NCBI GenBank assembly: GCA_018823415.1
Contig: JAHJIN010000100.1
Location: 1 to 45,392 of the forward strand
Reading direction: 5' to 3'
DNA: 45,392 bases
DNA from: Chloroflexota bacterium
GTDB taxonomy: Bacteria > Chloroflexota > JAHJIN01
Shown in pieces: positions 30,843 through 38,698 of this stretch (its first letter is position 1; each line of letters starts with the position of its first letter). The notes beneath the pieces are model-generated. The model was given only the letters and a program-made list of their open reading frames with translations, made no database searches and had not been told where the DNA came from. Both the position numbers and the translations under genes were made by a program.

Positions 30843-32585
30843 ATGCCCCGCGAAGACCGCATGGCCGTGGCGCGCGGCGAAAAGCCGGCCGACCTGATCC
30901 TCACCAATTGCAAGCTGGTGAACGTGTTCTCCGGCCAGGTAGAAGACTCGGACATTGTGATCCGGGGGAGCCGGGTGGCAGCCCTCATGCCAGCCAGCCC
31001 CGGTGGCCCGGTCCACGAGGCCCGGGAGATCAGGGACCTGGGCGGGGCGTATGTGTGTCCGGGCTTTATCGACGCCCACGTGCATCTGGAGAGCAGCCTG
31101 GTGCGTCTGCAAGAGTACACTCGCGCCGTGCTGCCCCGGGGTACCACATCCATCGTCATCGACCCCCACGAGATCGCCAACGTGTTGGGGCTAGACGGCA
31201 TTCGTTACCTGCTAGAAGCCGCCAAGCACAACCCCCTGAGCGTGTTCATGATGGCGCCGTCGTCGGTGCCGTCTACTCACCTGGAGACCGCCGGCGCCCG
31301 GCTTATGAGCTACGACCTGGAACCGCTCCTGAGCAATCCCTGGGTCATTGGCCTGGGGGAGATGATGAACTATCCCGGCGTGCTGGCCCGTGACAAGGAA
31401 GTGATGGCCAAGCTGCGTGTCGCCCAGGCTTATCCCATCGACGGGCACGCGCCGGGGCTGAGTGGCAAAGACCTCAATGCCTACATCGCAGCCGGCATTC
31501 GCTCCGAGCACGAGAGCACCCGCCTGGACGAGGCCCGCGAAAAGCTCTACAAGGGCATGTATGTGTTTATTCGCGAGGGCACCAACTCGCGCAACTTGCT
31601 CGACCTGCTGCCCCTGGTGACCCCGGCCAACTCGCGGCGGTGCTGCTTTTGCACCGACGACCGCGACCCGCGCACCCTGCTGGAAGAAGGGCATATGGAC
31701 AGCATCGTGCGCGAGGCCATTCGAGCCGGCGTGGACCCGGTCGTGGCCATCCAGATGGCCACACTCAACCCGGCCGAGCGCTTCAAGCTGACCGAACTGG
31801 GCGTTCTGGCCCCCGGTCGCCGTGCCGACATGGTGGTGTTTGACAATTTCCACGATTTCAACGTGCTCCAGGTCTTTCGCGGTGGCCGGCTCATGGCGCA
31901 AGACGGCCATCTGGACTCGCACATGCAGCCGCCACCGCCCATCACCATCCGCAGCTCGATGAACGTGCGGTGGCTCGAACTGGAGGATTTTTGCCTACCG
32001 GCTCCACCCACCGGGCCGGTCCAGGCGCGCATCATCGAGGTCATTCCCCGCCAGGTCATCACCGGCCAGCGCATCGACATGGTGCGCGTGGTGGACGGCC
32101 GGGCCGTAGCCGATCCCGCTCGCGACATTCTCAAGGTCTGCGTGGTGGAGCGGCACCAGGCCACCGGCAACATCGGCAAGGGGTTCGTCAGCGGGTTTGG
32201 CCTCCGGCATGGGGCCATTGCCTCTTCCGTGGCGCACGACTCGCACAACATTGTGGTGGTGGGCGCCAGCGACCACGACATCTATAGCGCGGCGGTGGCC
32301 GTGGTCAAGATGCGCGGCGGGATGATCGTCGTCTCCGATGGGCAGGTTATTGCCCACATGCCATTGCCCATCGCCGGCCTCATGAGCGACCAGCCATTGG
32401 AGGTGGTGCGGGAACAACTGCAAGAGTTGGACGCGGCGGCTCACAGCCTGGGCTGCACCCTGCGTGAGCCTTTTATGACCATGAGTTTCCTGTCGTTGCC
32501 CGTCATCCCGGCGCTCAAGCTCACGGACCAGGGCCTGGTAGACGTGCTCAAGTTCGATTTCGTGCCCCTGTTTGTATCCGCGTGA
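30843..32585 (+). CDS. ade: adenine deaminase
   Basis: 580 residues; GGAGG is 4-5 nt before the ATG. Amidohydrolase-fold metal ligands are in GFIDAHVHLESS near residue 77-88, DPHEIANV near 108, and DGHAPGLSGKDLNAYIAAG near 201; the catalytic Asp is in FCTDDRDP near 264. The C-terminal domain (about 370-580) has the typical IGKGFVSGFGLRHGAIASS and SVAHDSHNI stretch. It converts adenine to hypoxanthine and ammonia using Mn/Fe. Full length for the family. It is the second gene behind the promoter at 29687; an inverted repeat follows it. Confidence 0.93.
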   Translation: MPREDRMAVARGEKPADLILTNCKLVNVFSGQVEDSDIVIRGSRVAALMPASPGGPVHEAREIRDLGGAYVCPGFIDAHVHLESSLVRLQEYTRAVLPRGTTSIVIDPHEIANVLGLDGIRYLLEAAKHNPLSVFMMAPSSVPSTHLETAGARLMSYDLEPLLSNPWVIGLGEMMNYPGVLARDKEVMAKLRVAQAYPIDGHAPGLSGKDLNAYIAAGIRSEHESTRLDEAREKLYKGMYVFIREGTNSRNLLDLLPLVTPANSRRCCFCTDDRDPRTLLEEGHMDSIVREAIRAGVDPVVAIQMATLNPAERFKLTELGVLAPGRRADMVVFDNFHDFNVLQVFRGGRLMAQDGHLDSHMQPPPPITIRSSMNVRWLELEDFCLPAPPTGPVQARIIEVIPRQVITGQRIDMVRVVDGRAVADPARDILKVCVVERHQATGNIGKGFVSGFGLRHGAIASSVAHDSHNIVVVGASDHDIYSAAVAVVKMRGGMIVVSDGQVIAHMPLPIAGLMSDQPLEVVREQLQELDAAAHSLGCTLREPFMTMSFLSLPVIPALKLTDQGLVDVLKFDFVPLFVSA

Positions 32586-32635
32586 TATGTTAACCTAATC
32601 TGGATAAACCAGAGCCGACCAGGTGATGCTTCCAA

Positions 32636-32662
32636 AAATTCTTGCTCGTTGTACAAGAATTT
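32636..32662. promoter_or_regulatory. inverted repeat between ade and the CooC-like gene
   Basis: AAATTCTTG (32636-32644) and CAAGAATTT (32654-32662) are exact reverse complements with a 9-nt centre. The inner right arm also overlaps a TTGTACAA palindrome. It lies 34 bp before the CooC-like ATG. It could be an operator or the ade terminator; no run of T follows, so an operator is slightly favoured. Confidence 0.45.
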
Positions 32663-32696
32663 CACTGGTTAGGCCCCATCACAGAAGGAGAACGCC

Positions 32697-33485
32697 ATGT
32701 TCAAGATCGCCATCACCGGCAAGGGCGGCGTGGGCAAGACCACCCTCGCCAGCCTGCTGTCCCACCTCTACGCCCAGGAGGGCTATACCGTCATCGCCAT
32801 TGACGCGGACCCGGACGCGAACCTGGCCTCGGCGCTGGGTTTCACGCCCGAAGAAGCCGAGCAGATCACGCCCATCGCCGAGATGGACGAGCTTATCGAA
32901 GAGCGCACCGGGGCCAAGCCCGGCTCGTTCGGTGGCATGTTCCGCATGAATCCCCGGGTAGACGACATCCCAGAACGGTTCGCCGCCACGCATGACAATA
33001 TCCATTTGCTCATCATGGGCACCGTGCGCAAGGGCGGCAGCGGCTGCGTGTGCCCGGAGAACGTCTTGTTAAAAACTCTGGTCACGCACCTGCTCCTGCG
33101 GCCCAAGGAGGTCATCATCCTGGACATGGAGGCCGGCATCGAGCACCTGGGCCGGGCCACGGCCCAAGCGGTAGACGCTCTCATTGTGGTGGTGGAGCCG
33201 GGCAAGCGCAGCTTTCAGACGGCCGGCGTTATCGAGGGCCTGGCGAAGGACATTGGCATCCCCCACGTCTATGTGGTGGGCAGCAAGGTCCGCAACGAGA
33301 GCGACCGGGCGCTCATCGCCAACGGTGTGGGCGATCTCACGGTGCTGGGCTATCTAAGCTACAACCCGGCCATCATCGACTCGGACATCCGGGGCGCCGG
33401 CGTGTTCGAGGCTGGCGGGCAGGTGGTGGAAGAAGCCCGGATCATCCAGGCGGCGCTGGATGAGCGGATCGGGAAGAAGACGTAA
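32697..33485 (+). CDS. CooC-like MinD-family ATPase
   Basis: 262 residues; AAGGAG precedes the ATG. Walker A AITGKGGVGKTT near residue 4-15, AIDADPDANLASALG near 34-48, the CooC-specific GSGCVCPEN near residue 116-124 (the CxC that binds nickel at the dimer interface), and ILDMEAGIEHLGRATA near 144. The family inserts nickel into carbon monoxide dehydrogenase. No CODH gene lies in the window, so the client is either elsewhere or another metalloenzyme. It is a single gene behind an inverted repeat, followed by a toxin-antitoxin pair. Confidence 0.87.
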   Translation: MFKIAITGKGGVGKTTLASLLSHLYAQEGYTVIAIDADPDANLASALGFTPEEAEQITPIAEMDELIEERTGAKPGSFGGMFRMNPRVDDIPERFAATHDNIHLLIMGTVRKGGSGCVCPENVLLKTLVTHLLLRPKEVIILDMEAGIEHLGRATAQAVDALIVVVEPGKRSFQTAGVIEGLAKDIGIPHVYVVGSKVRNESDRALIANGVGDLTVLGYLSYNPAIIDSDIRGAGVFEAGGQVVEEARIIQAALDERIGKKT

Positions 33486-33520
33486 AACGTCAAACGTGAA
33501 ATGTGGCGAGGAGGTTCCCC

Positions 33521-33811
33521 ATGAGCAAACCGGCCGTGGTATCGCCCGACCAGCCGGTGGCCCAACTCACCGCGAGTCAGTTGGAAGCACTCATTGCGGC
33601 CATCGTGCGGCGCGTGATGCGCGAAGAGTTCGACCGTGACTACTATGTGAACGAGCACGGCGTCAGGGTGTTGTACGCGGCGGAAGAGGCCGCCCCCGCG
33701 TATCTGGCCGAATTGCAGGAGGATTATGCGGCTATCGAACAGGGCAACGTGCAACTGAGTACGGGTGAGGAAATCGTGCACGAGTTGCGCGATCTGGGAT
33801 TGAACTTTTAA
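33521..33811 (+). CDS. putative antitoxin of a RelE/ParE-type module
   Basis: 96 residues from the ATG at 33521, with GAGGAGGT 5 nt upstream; a longer start at 33503 has no site. The N-terminal third is Pro/Ala-rich, then a helical stretch (LEALIAAIVRRVMREEF), a short strand (YYVNEHGVRVLY) and an acidic helical tail (AAYLAEL-like, then GEEIVHELRDLGLNF). No clear ribbon-helix-helix or HTH fold is recognised. It is called an antitoxin from size, acidity and the TAATG coupling to a RelE-like toxin. Confidence 0.65.
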   Translation: MSKPAVVSPDQPVAQLTASQLEALIAAIVRRVMREEFDRDYYVNEHGVRVLYAAEEAAPAYLAELQEDYAAIEQGNVQLSTGEEIVHELRDLGLNF

Positions 33812-34110
33812 TGTACCAGTACGAGTTTACGCCAAAGGCTCGGACTGCATTGCGCAAAATGGCCCGCAAGAACCCGACGGCAACCGAGGCCATCTTGCGC
33901 AAGATCATGTGGCTGGCCGAACATGCCGACGATGTCGCGCATCGACCCATCAAAGGCAGCCCGTTTTTTAGCCTGCACAGTGGTCCTTTTCGTATCCCCT
34001 ACCTGCTGGACGCTGCCAACCGGCGGATCATCATTGACGACATCGCACGGCATGATGCTGCGTATGATCGGATCCAACAAACTATAAACCAGATTGCGTT
34101 TTCCGTCTGA
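33811..34110 (+). CDS. RelE/ParE-family toxin
   Basis: 99 residues; the ATG shares its A with the TAA stop of the antitoxin. The pattern YEFTPKARTALRKMARKNP, IRGSPF-like HRPIKGSPFFSLHSGPFRIPYLLDAANRRIIIDDIARHDAAYDRI is that of RelE/ParE toxins: a basic helix, the GxxRIxY-type strand (here GPFRIPYLL) and a final IDDIARHDAAY. RelE members cut mRNA on the ribosome and ParE members poison gyrase; which applies is not clear. 24 bp later the mannosidase gene begins. Confidence 0.85.
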   Translation: MYQYEFTPKARTALRKMARKNPTATEAILRKIMWLAEHADDVAHRPIKGSPFFSLHSGPFRIPYLLDAANRRIIIDDIARHDAAYDRIQQTINQIAFSV

Positions 34111-34134
34111 CGCATCACGCCAAGGAGCGAACCT

Positions 34135-36999
34135 TTGGAACAGAACACTACTCTCATCGTCGTCTCGCACACCCACTGGGACCGGGAATGGTATCTCACC
34201 TTCCAGCAGTTCCGGCGCAAACTCGTGCGCCTCATCGACAACCTGCTAGACACGCTCTGCGTCGACACAGACCCGGGCTATCGCTATTTCATGCTCGACG
34301 GCCAGACCATTGTCCTGGAGGATTATCTGGACATCCGGCCCGAGCGCGAGGCGGATCTGCGCCGGCACATCCGGGCCGGCCGCATTCTGGTGGGGCCGTG
34401 GTACATCCTGCCGGACGAGTTCCTGGTCAGTCCCGAGGCCACCGTCCGCAACCTGATGCTGGGACTGCGCCAGGCCCGGTCCTGGACCGACGCCGCACAA
34501 CCGATGGACATTGGCTATCTGCCGGACCCCTTTGGCCACATCGCCCAGATGCCGCAGATTCTGCGTGGGTTCGGGATCGAGGCAGCGTGCCTGTGGCGCG
34601 GTGTGCCGGGCGATACGCCGGCCTCCGAGTTTCGCTGGCAGGCCCCGGACGGCAGCACGGTGCTGGTGCTGTGGACGCCCAACGGCTATGGCAACGCCGC
34701 CCACCTCCCATTGGACCCGCCGGCCCTCCGCGCCCGCGTGGAGGCCATCATCGCTGGCCTGCGGCCCCTGGCTGCCACGGACCACTTGTTGCTCATGAAC
34801 GGCACCGACCACCAGGAGGCGCAGGCTGGCCTTCCGGCCGCCTTGGTCGCCGCCGCGGCTGAACTTGACGGCGTAAACATCGTCCACGGCACGTTGCCCC
34901 AATATCGCGATGCGGTGCTGGCCGCCAACCCCGACCTGTCCACCGTGACCGGCGAGTTGCGGTCCGGCGAGCGTGCCCCGTTGCTTCCCGGCGTTCTCTC
35001 TGCCCGGGCCTGGATCAAGCAGCGTAACGCCGCCTGCGAGACTCTGCTGGAGCGTTGGGCCGAGCCGGTCACCGCCTTTGCCTGGGCGCTGGGCGATCAC
35101 GAGGACCGGCGCGGGTTCGTCTGGCGCGCCTGGCGCTACCTGCTGGAGAACCACCCCCACGATTCCATCTGCGGGTGCAGCATCGATCAGGTCCACGACG
35201 AGATGCGCACGCGTTTTGATTGGTGCGAGCAGATCGGCGAGTTGATGGCCGACGAGGGCCTAGCGAGCGTGGCGCAGCGCGTGAACACGGCCGCTTTGGG
35301 CGACGGCGGCGCGCCGTTCGTCGTGTTCAATCCCACCACCGGCCCCCGGAACGACGTAGTCCAGTTCGAGATGACGCTGCCCGGCCCAGCCGACGACCTG
35401 GATTTGCTCGACGACGCCGGCGAGCCGGTCCCCTTTGAGGCCACCGAAGAAGACACAGAAGACCTGCTCACCTACGACCTGACAGCCAACGAACTGGTCG
35501 GGATGCTGGGCTACGTGGAGGGCGGTCAGGTGATGGGCCTCACCATCCAGGACCTGCACCTCACCGTGGATGGGCCAGACGCCTACCTGGAGCTGCCAAT
35601 GATCGAGGGCGGCGAGCCGGACCCGGTGCTAGTCACTGAGGGGCTGGCCCGCATCCGTGCTCTCATCGACGGCGGCGAGGTGGAGACGTTCCACATCCGG
35701 GCCTACCGCTCTGTGCCTTCTTTCATCACCTTTGTGGCCCGCGACGTGCCGGGCATCGGCTATCGGGCCTACCGCTTTGCCCGGGGCGTGTACGAAGAGC
35801 CGCCGGCCGTCTGGGACGAAGAGGCCGAGGCCCGCATAGAGAACGAGTATTTTGTCGTCGAGGCTGACCCGGACGACGGGACCCTTATCGTCACCGACAA
35901 GCGCACCGGCTACGTGTACGAGGGGCTGAACGGCTTTTTAGACGAGGGCGACGCCGGCGACGAGTATAACTATTGCCCACCGTCGGAGGACCGCTTTGTG
36001 GACGTGCCGGCCGAACCGCCCAGCATCGCCACGTACCGCGACGCGGCCGGCCAGAGCCTGGTCATCGAGATGGTCTATGATCTGCCGGTGAGTCTCACGG
36101 AGGACCGGCAGTCCCGCGCCGACGAGACCGTGCCCTGCCGCATCGAGACGGAAGTGGCCCTGTGGGCCGGCGTCCGGCGCATCGACGTGAGCACCACGGT
36201 GGACAACCAGGCCCGCGACCACCGGCTCCGCGTCCATTTTCCAGCGGGTATCCACGCCGACACATCCTGGGCCGACGGGCATTTCTGCGCCGTCGAGCGG
36301 CCCGTCGATCTGCCGACCGATACGGCCGACTGGGTGGAGCAGCCCATCGGCACCCACCCGCAACGTGCCTGGTGTGACGTTGGCGATGGCGCGCAAAGCG
36401 CGCGCGGGCTGATGATCGCCAACCGGGGCCTGTACGAGTACGAGGCGTTCAACGACGAGGATGACGAGACAGTGCTGGTCCTGACGCTGCTGCGTTGTGT
36501 GGGCTGGCTCAGTCGCGCCGATATCGCAGCCCGGCCCGGGCACGCCGGCCCCGGCCTGCCCACCCCCGGCGCGCAATCCATCGGCGAGCACTCGTTCGAT
36601 TACAGCATCATCCCCCATGCCGGCACCTGGTCGCAAGCCGAGCCAGAGGCCCGGGCTTTTGCTGCGCCCCTGCGCGCCGTGCCGGCAGTGTCCCAAGACG
36701 GCCCGCTGCCCGTTGTCGGCCATTTGCTGGAGATAGAGCCGGCCGCCCTGGTGGCGAGCGCCGTCAAGCGCAGCGAGGATGGGCAGGCCCTGGTGGTGCG
36801 ATTGGTCAACAACTCGGCCGAGGCCCTCAAGGGCCGGGTGCGCCTGGGTGTCCCCTGCCAGCGCAATGTCCAGCGCGTCAACCTCGACGAGGACGCGACG
36901 GACTTGCCTCTCCTGGCCGACGCGGACGGCTGGGTGTCCCTGGCGGCCCGGGCCTGGGAGATCATCACGCTGCGGTTTGTGCCCTCGCCTATGGAGTGA
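34135..36999 (+). CDS. alpha-mannosidase, glycoside hydrolase family 38
   Basis: 954 residues with a TTG start; AAGGAG lies 7 nt upstream. The zinc-binding SHTHWDREW is near residue 11-19. The catalytic nucleophile Asp is in GYLPDPFGHIAQMPQIL near residue 129 (D-x-F-G-H). WRYLLENHPHDSICGCSIDQVHDEM near 335-360 is another family motif, with a zinc-ligand His. The rest is a beta-sandwich C-terminal region. No signal peptide, so it is a cytosolic enzyme that would trim alpha-mannosides taken up or recycled from glycans. It ends 3 bp before the nitrilase-family gene. Confidence 0.92.
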   Translation: MEQNTTLIVVSHTHWDREWYLTFQQFRRKLVRLIDNLLDTLCVDTDPGYRYFMLDGQTIVLEDYLDIRPEREADLRRHIRAGRILVGPWYILPDEFLVSPEATVRNLMLGLRQARSWTDAAQPMDIGYLPDPFGHIAQMPQILRGFGIEAACLWRGVPGDTPASEFRWQAPDGSTVLVLWTPNGYGNAAHLPLDPPALRARVEAIIAGLRPLAATDHLLLMNGTDHQEAQAGLPAALVAAAAELDGVNIVHGTLPQYRDAVLAANPDLSTVTGELRSGERAPLLPGVLSARAWIKQRNAACETLLERWAEPVTAFAWALGDHEDRRGFVWRAWRYLLENHPHDSICGCSIDQVHDEMRTRFDWCEQIGELMADEGLASVAQRVNTAALGDGGAPFVVFNPTTGPRNDVVQFEMTLPGPADDLDLLDDAGEPVPFEATEEDTEDLLTYDLTANELVGMLGYVEGGQVMGLTIQDLHLTVDGPDAYLELPMIEGGEPDPVLVTEGLARIRALIDGGEVETFHIRAYRSVPSFITFVARDVPGIGYRAYRFARGVYEEPPAVWDEEAEARIENEYFVVEADPDDGTLIVTDKRTGYVYEGLNGFLDEGDAGDEYNYCPPSEDRFVDVPAEPPSIATYRDAAGQSLVIEMVYDLPVSLTEDRQSRADETVPCRIETEVALWAGVRRIDVSTTVDNQARDHRLRVHFPAGIHADTSWADGHFCAVERPVDLPTDTADWVEQPIGTHPQRAWCDVGDGAQSARGLMIANRGLYEYEAFNDEDDETVLVLTLLRCVGWLSRADIAARPGHAGPGLPTPGAQSIGEHSFDYSIIPHAGTWSQAEPEARAFAAPLRAVPAVSQDGPLPVVGHLLEIEPAALVASAVKRSEDGQALVVRLVNNSAEALKGRVRLGVPCQRNVQRVNLDEDATDLPLLADADGWVSLAARAWEIITLRFVPSPME

Positions 37000-37002
37000 G
37001 CC

Positions 37003-38073
37003 ATGCCCCGCCCCGTCCATATCGCCGCCGTGCAGATGGACGCGAACCCGGCCCCCACGCCGGAGCGCCTGGCCCGGGCCGACCGGCTCGTGACCGACGC
37101 CACTCAGGGCGGCGCAGACCTGGTAGTGCTGCCTGAGCTGTTCAACCTGGGTTATACCTACGACGAGTCCAACCACCAGCGTGCGGAAGCGCCGGACGGT
37201 CCCACCGTCGCGTGGATGCGCGAGACCGCTGCGCGCCGGGGCGTCCATCTGGCCGGGTCCCTGCTACTCCGCGACGGCGATGGCGACCGCGACGGCGACC
37301 GCGACGGCGACCGCGATGGCGGCGAGGTCTACAACGCGCTGCTGGTGCTGGCCCCGGACGGCCGCCAGTGGCGTTATGACAAGCGCTACCCCTGGGGCTG
37401 GGAACGCAGCGCGTTCCGGCCCGGCCGCGGCATCACCGTGGCAGAGACGGACCTGGGCGACCTGGGACTGCTGATCTGCTGGGACTCGGCGCACCCGGGC
37501 CTGTGGCGGCAATACGCCAGTTTAATCGACATCATGGTCATTGCCAGTTGCCCGCCGGACATCTCTCAGGCCATCTACCGGTCCCCGGACGGGCGCCAAC
37601 TGACCCCGGCGAACATGGGGCCGGTTCTGCATACCCTGCTCAAGGCCGCGCACCGCGTCTTTGACGACGTGATCCGCCAGCAGGCAGCCTGGCTGGGGGT
37701 GCCGGCCGTCAACACCGTGGGCTGCGGGCACATCACCACTCCCATTCCTAACGGCCGGCTGTCCATGTTGAGCTTGGTGCCCGTGGCCCCGACGCTGCTC
37801 CGGTACCTGTCCCAGGCCGACCGGGTACAACTGTCGTGCGGCATGGTGCCGGGCTGCCAGGTGATAGACGCTCAGGGCCGGGTGCTGGCCGCGCTGGCCC
37901 AGGCCGGCGGCGAGGCATTTGTCTCTGCTGTGGCGACATTGCCCGACGAGCGACCGTCGCCGCGCGGGCCGCAGCCCCGGACCGGCCTCTCGCGGCTCGC
38001 ATACCTGGCATCGGACGTAGTCTTGCCGCTGGTGAGCATCCCGGCCTACCGGCGTGGGTTGCGCCGGGGATAG
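37003..38073 (+). CDS. carbon-nitrogen hydrolase (nitrilase superfamily)
   Basis: 356 residues. Catalytic triad: Glu in VVLPELFNLG near residue 44, Lys in RYDKRYPWGWER near residue 126, Cys in LLICWDSAHPG near residue 160. The family splits C-N bonds of amides, carbamoyl compounds or nitriles. An insertion at residues 91-106 is a Gly-Asp-Arg-Asp repeat encoded by a 12-bp tandem repeat, in a surface loop before the Lys. The last 80 residues, including a hydrophobic LAYLASDVVLPLVSIPAY, are unusual for the family and may contact a membrane. It is coupled to the mannosidase gene. Confidence 0.87.
   Translation: MPRPVHIAAVQMDANPAPTPERLARADRLVTDATQGGADLVVLPELFNLGYTYDESNHQRAEAPDGPTVAWMRETAARRGVHLAGSLLLRDGDGDRDGDRDGDRDGGEVYNALLVLAPDGRQWRYDKRYPWGWERSAFRPGRGITVAETDLGDLGLLICWDSAHPGLWRQYASLIDIMVIASCPPDISQAIYRSPDGRQLTPANMGPVLHTLLKAAHRVFDDVIRQQAAWLGVPAVNTVGCGHITTPIPNGRLSMLSLVPVAPTLLRYLSQADRVQLSCGMVPGCQVIDAQGRVLAALAQAGGEAFVSAVATLPDERPSPRGPQPRTGLSRLAYLASDVVLPLVSIPAYRRGLRRG
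37273..37320 (+). repeat. 12-bp tandem repeat inside the nitrilase gene
   Basis: Four units of the pattern GACCGCGACGGC (first and last with one or two changes) encode Asp-Gly-Asp-Arg steps. The unit length is a multiple of three, so gain or loss of units would not break the frame. Confidence 0.85.
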
Positions 38074-38119
38074 CCGAGACCGGGATACTACGAGTGCGTG
38101 GTAGAGAAAGGGGGCAAAT

Positions 38120-38329
38120 ATGGTGAGAACCTTTACCCTGATGTATTGGCTGGACGATGGCTGGTACGTGGGCAAGCTCAAAGAAGTGCCTGGTGTGTTC
38201 AGTCAGGGGGCAACCATCCAGGAACTGGAGGAAAACATCCAGGAAGCCTATCAACTGATGATGGAAGATGAATCATCGGTCATCCCCCAGGTCGGCGTGC
38301 AGACGAAAGAACTGGGTCTGGTGGCATGA
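38120..38329 (+). CDS. hicB: HicB-type antitoxin
   Basis: 69 residues; AAAGGGGG precedes the ATG. FTLMYWLDDGWYVGKLKEVPGV followed by SQGATIQELEENIQEAYQLMM is the partial RNase-H-like fold typical of HicB (the GxxxxxxxP-G-x-x-x-G-x-T pattern). It lacks the C-terminal ribbon-helix-helix DNA-binding extension of long HicB proteins, so it belongs to the short type, and regulation of the operon may need another factor. The TGA overlaps the ATG of hicA (ATGA). Confidence 0.88.
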   Translation: MVRTFTLMYWLDDGWYVGKLKEVPGVFSQGATIQELEENIQEAYQLMMEDESSVIPQVGVQTKELGLVA

Positions 38330-38505
38330 AACGGCGCGCATTCGTCCGCGAGTTGATGGCGGCCGGCTGCCGTCTACAACGTCATGGTAAAAAGCACGAC
38401 ATCTATGTGAACCCGGCGAATGGCCGGAAAGTGCCGGTGCCCCGGCACTCGGAAATCAAAGACAGCCTCTGCGAGTTGATCCGAGCACAGCTTGGGCTCA
38501 AGTGA
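38326..38505 (+). CDS. hicA: HicA-type mRNA-interferase toxin
   Basis: 59 residues: MKRRAFVRELMAAGCRLQRH, then GKKHDIYVNPANG and VPVPRHSEIKDSLCELIRAQ. This is a double-stranded-RNA-binding-like HicA fold, with the catalytic His in RHGKKHD (family motif GSHH/RHGKKH) near residues 20-24. The PVPRHSEI stretch is characteristic. Its start codon overlaps the hicB stop. HicA cleaves mRNA and is silenced by HicB. The gene is easy to miss because of its length. Confidence 0.88.
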   Translation: MKRRAFVRELMAAGCRLQRHGKKHDIYVNPANGRKVPVPRHSEIKDSLCELIRAQLGLK

Positions 38506-38521
38506 GAGGATCACGCCCCCC

Positions 38522-38671
38522 GTGCTGGTCTATGACGTCCAAGACCTGGTGAAAACCTACCCCGGCCAGGCGCGCCCGGCCAACGACAGCATCTCGTTGC
38601 AGATTCAACGAATGGCCCTGGTGGCGGTGTTCTGGCTGGTGGGCCGCCGACTGGACTGGCGGCAGAGATAG
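38522..38671 (+). pseudogene. relic of an ABC transporter (ATPase start joined to permease end)
   Basis: A 49-codon frame from a GTG: VLVYDVQDLVKTYPGQARPA and NDSISLQI match the first 28 or so residues of an ABC-transporter ATPase (ahead of Walker A). It then jumps to MALVAVFWLVGRRLDWRQR, which looks like the last span and tail of an ABC-2 permease, ending in TAG. The Walker A, signature and the rest of both proteins are missing. The frame is kept across the junction. A deletion between the ATPase and permease genes is the simplest account. The recognition is by pattern memory. Confidence 0.55.
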
Positions 38672-38698
38672 ATACAAGCATGAGGGAGGACACACAAG

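Noticed and set aside
35938..37248. A minus-strand open frame of 436 codons opposite the mannosidase and nitrilase genes
   Set aside because: Shadow of two genes with clear catalytic motifs on the plus strand.
37273..37320. The 12-bp repeats as a CRISPR-like array
   Set aside because: Units are contiguous without spacers and lie in a coding frame.
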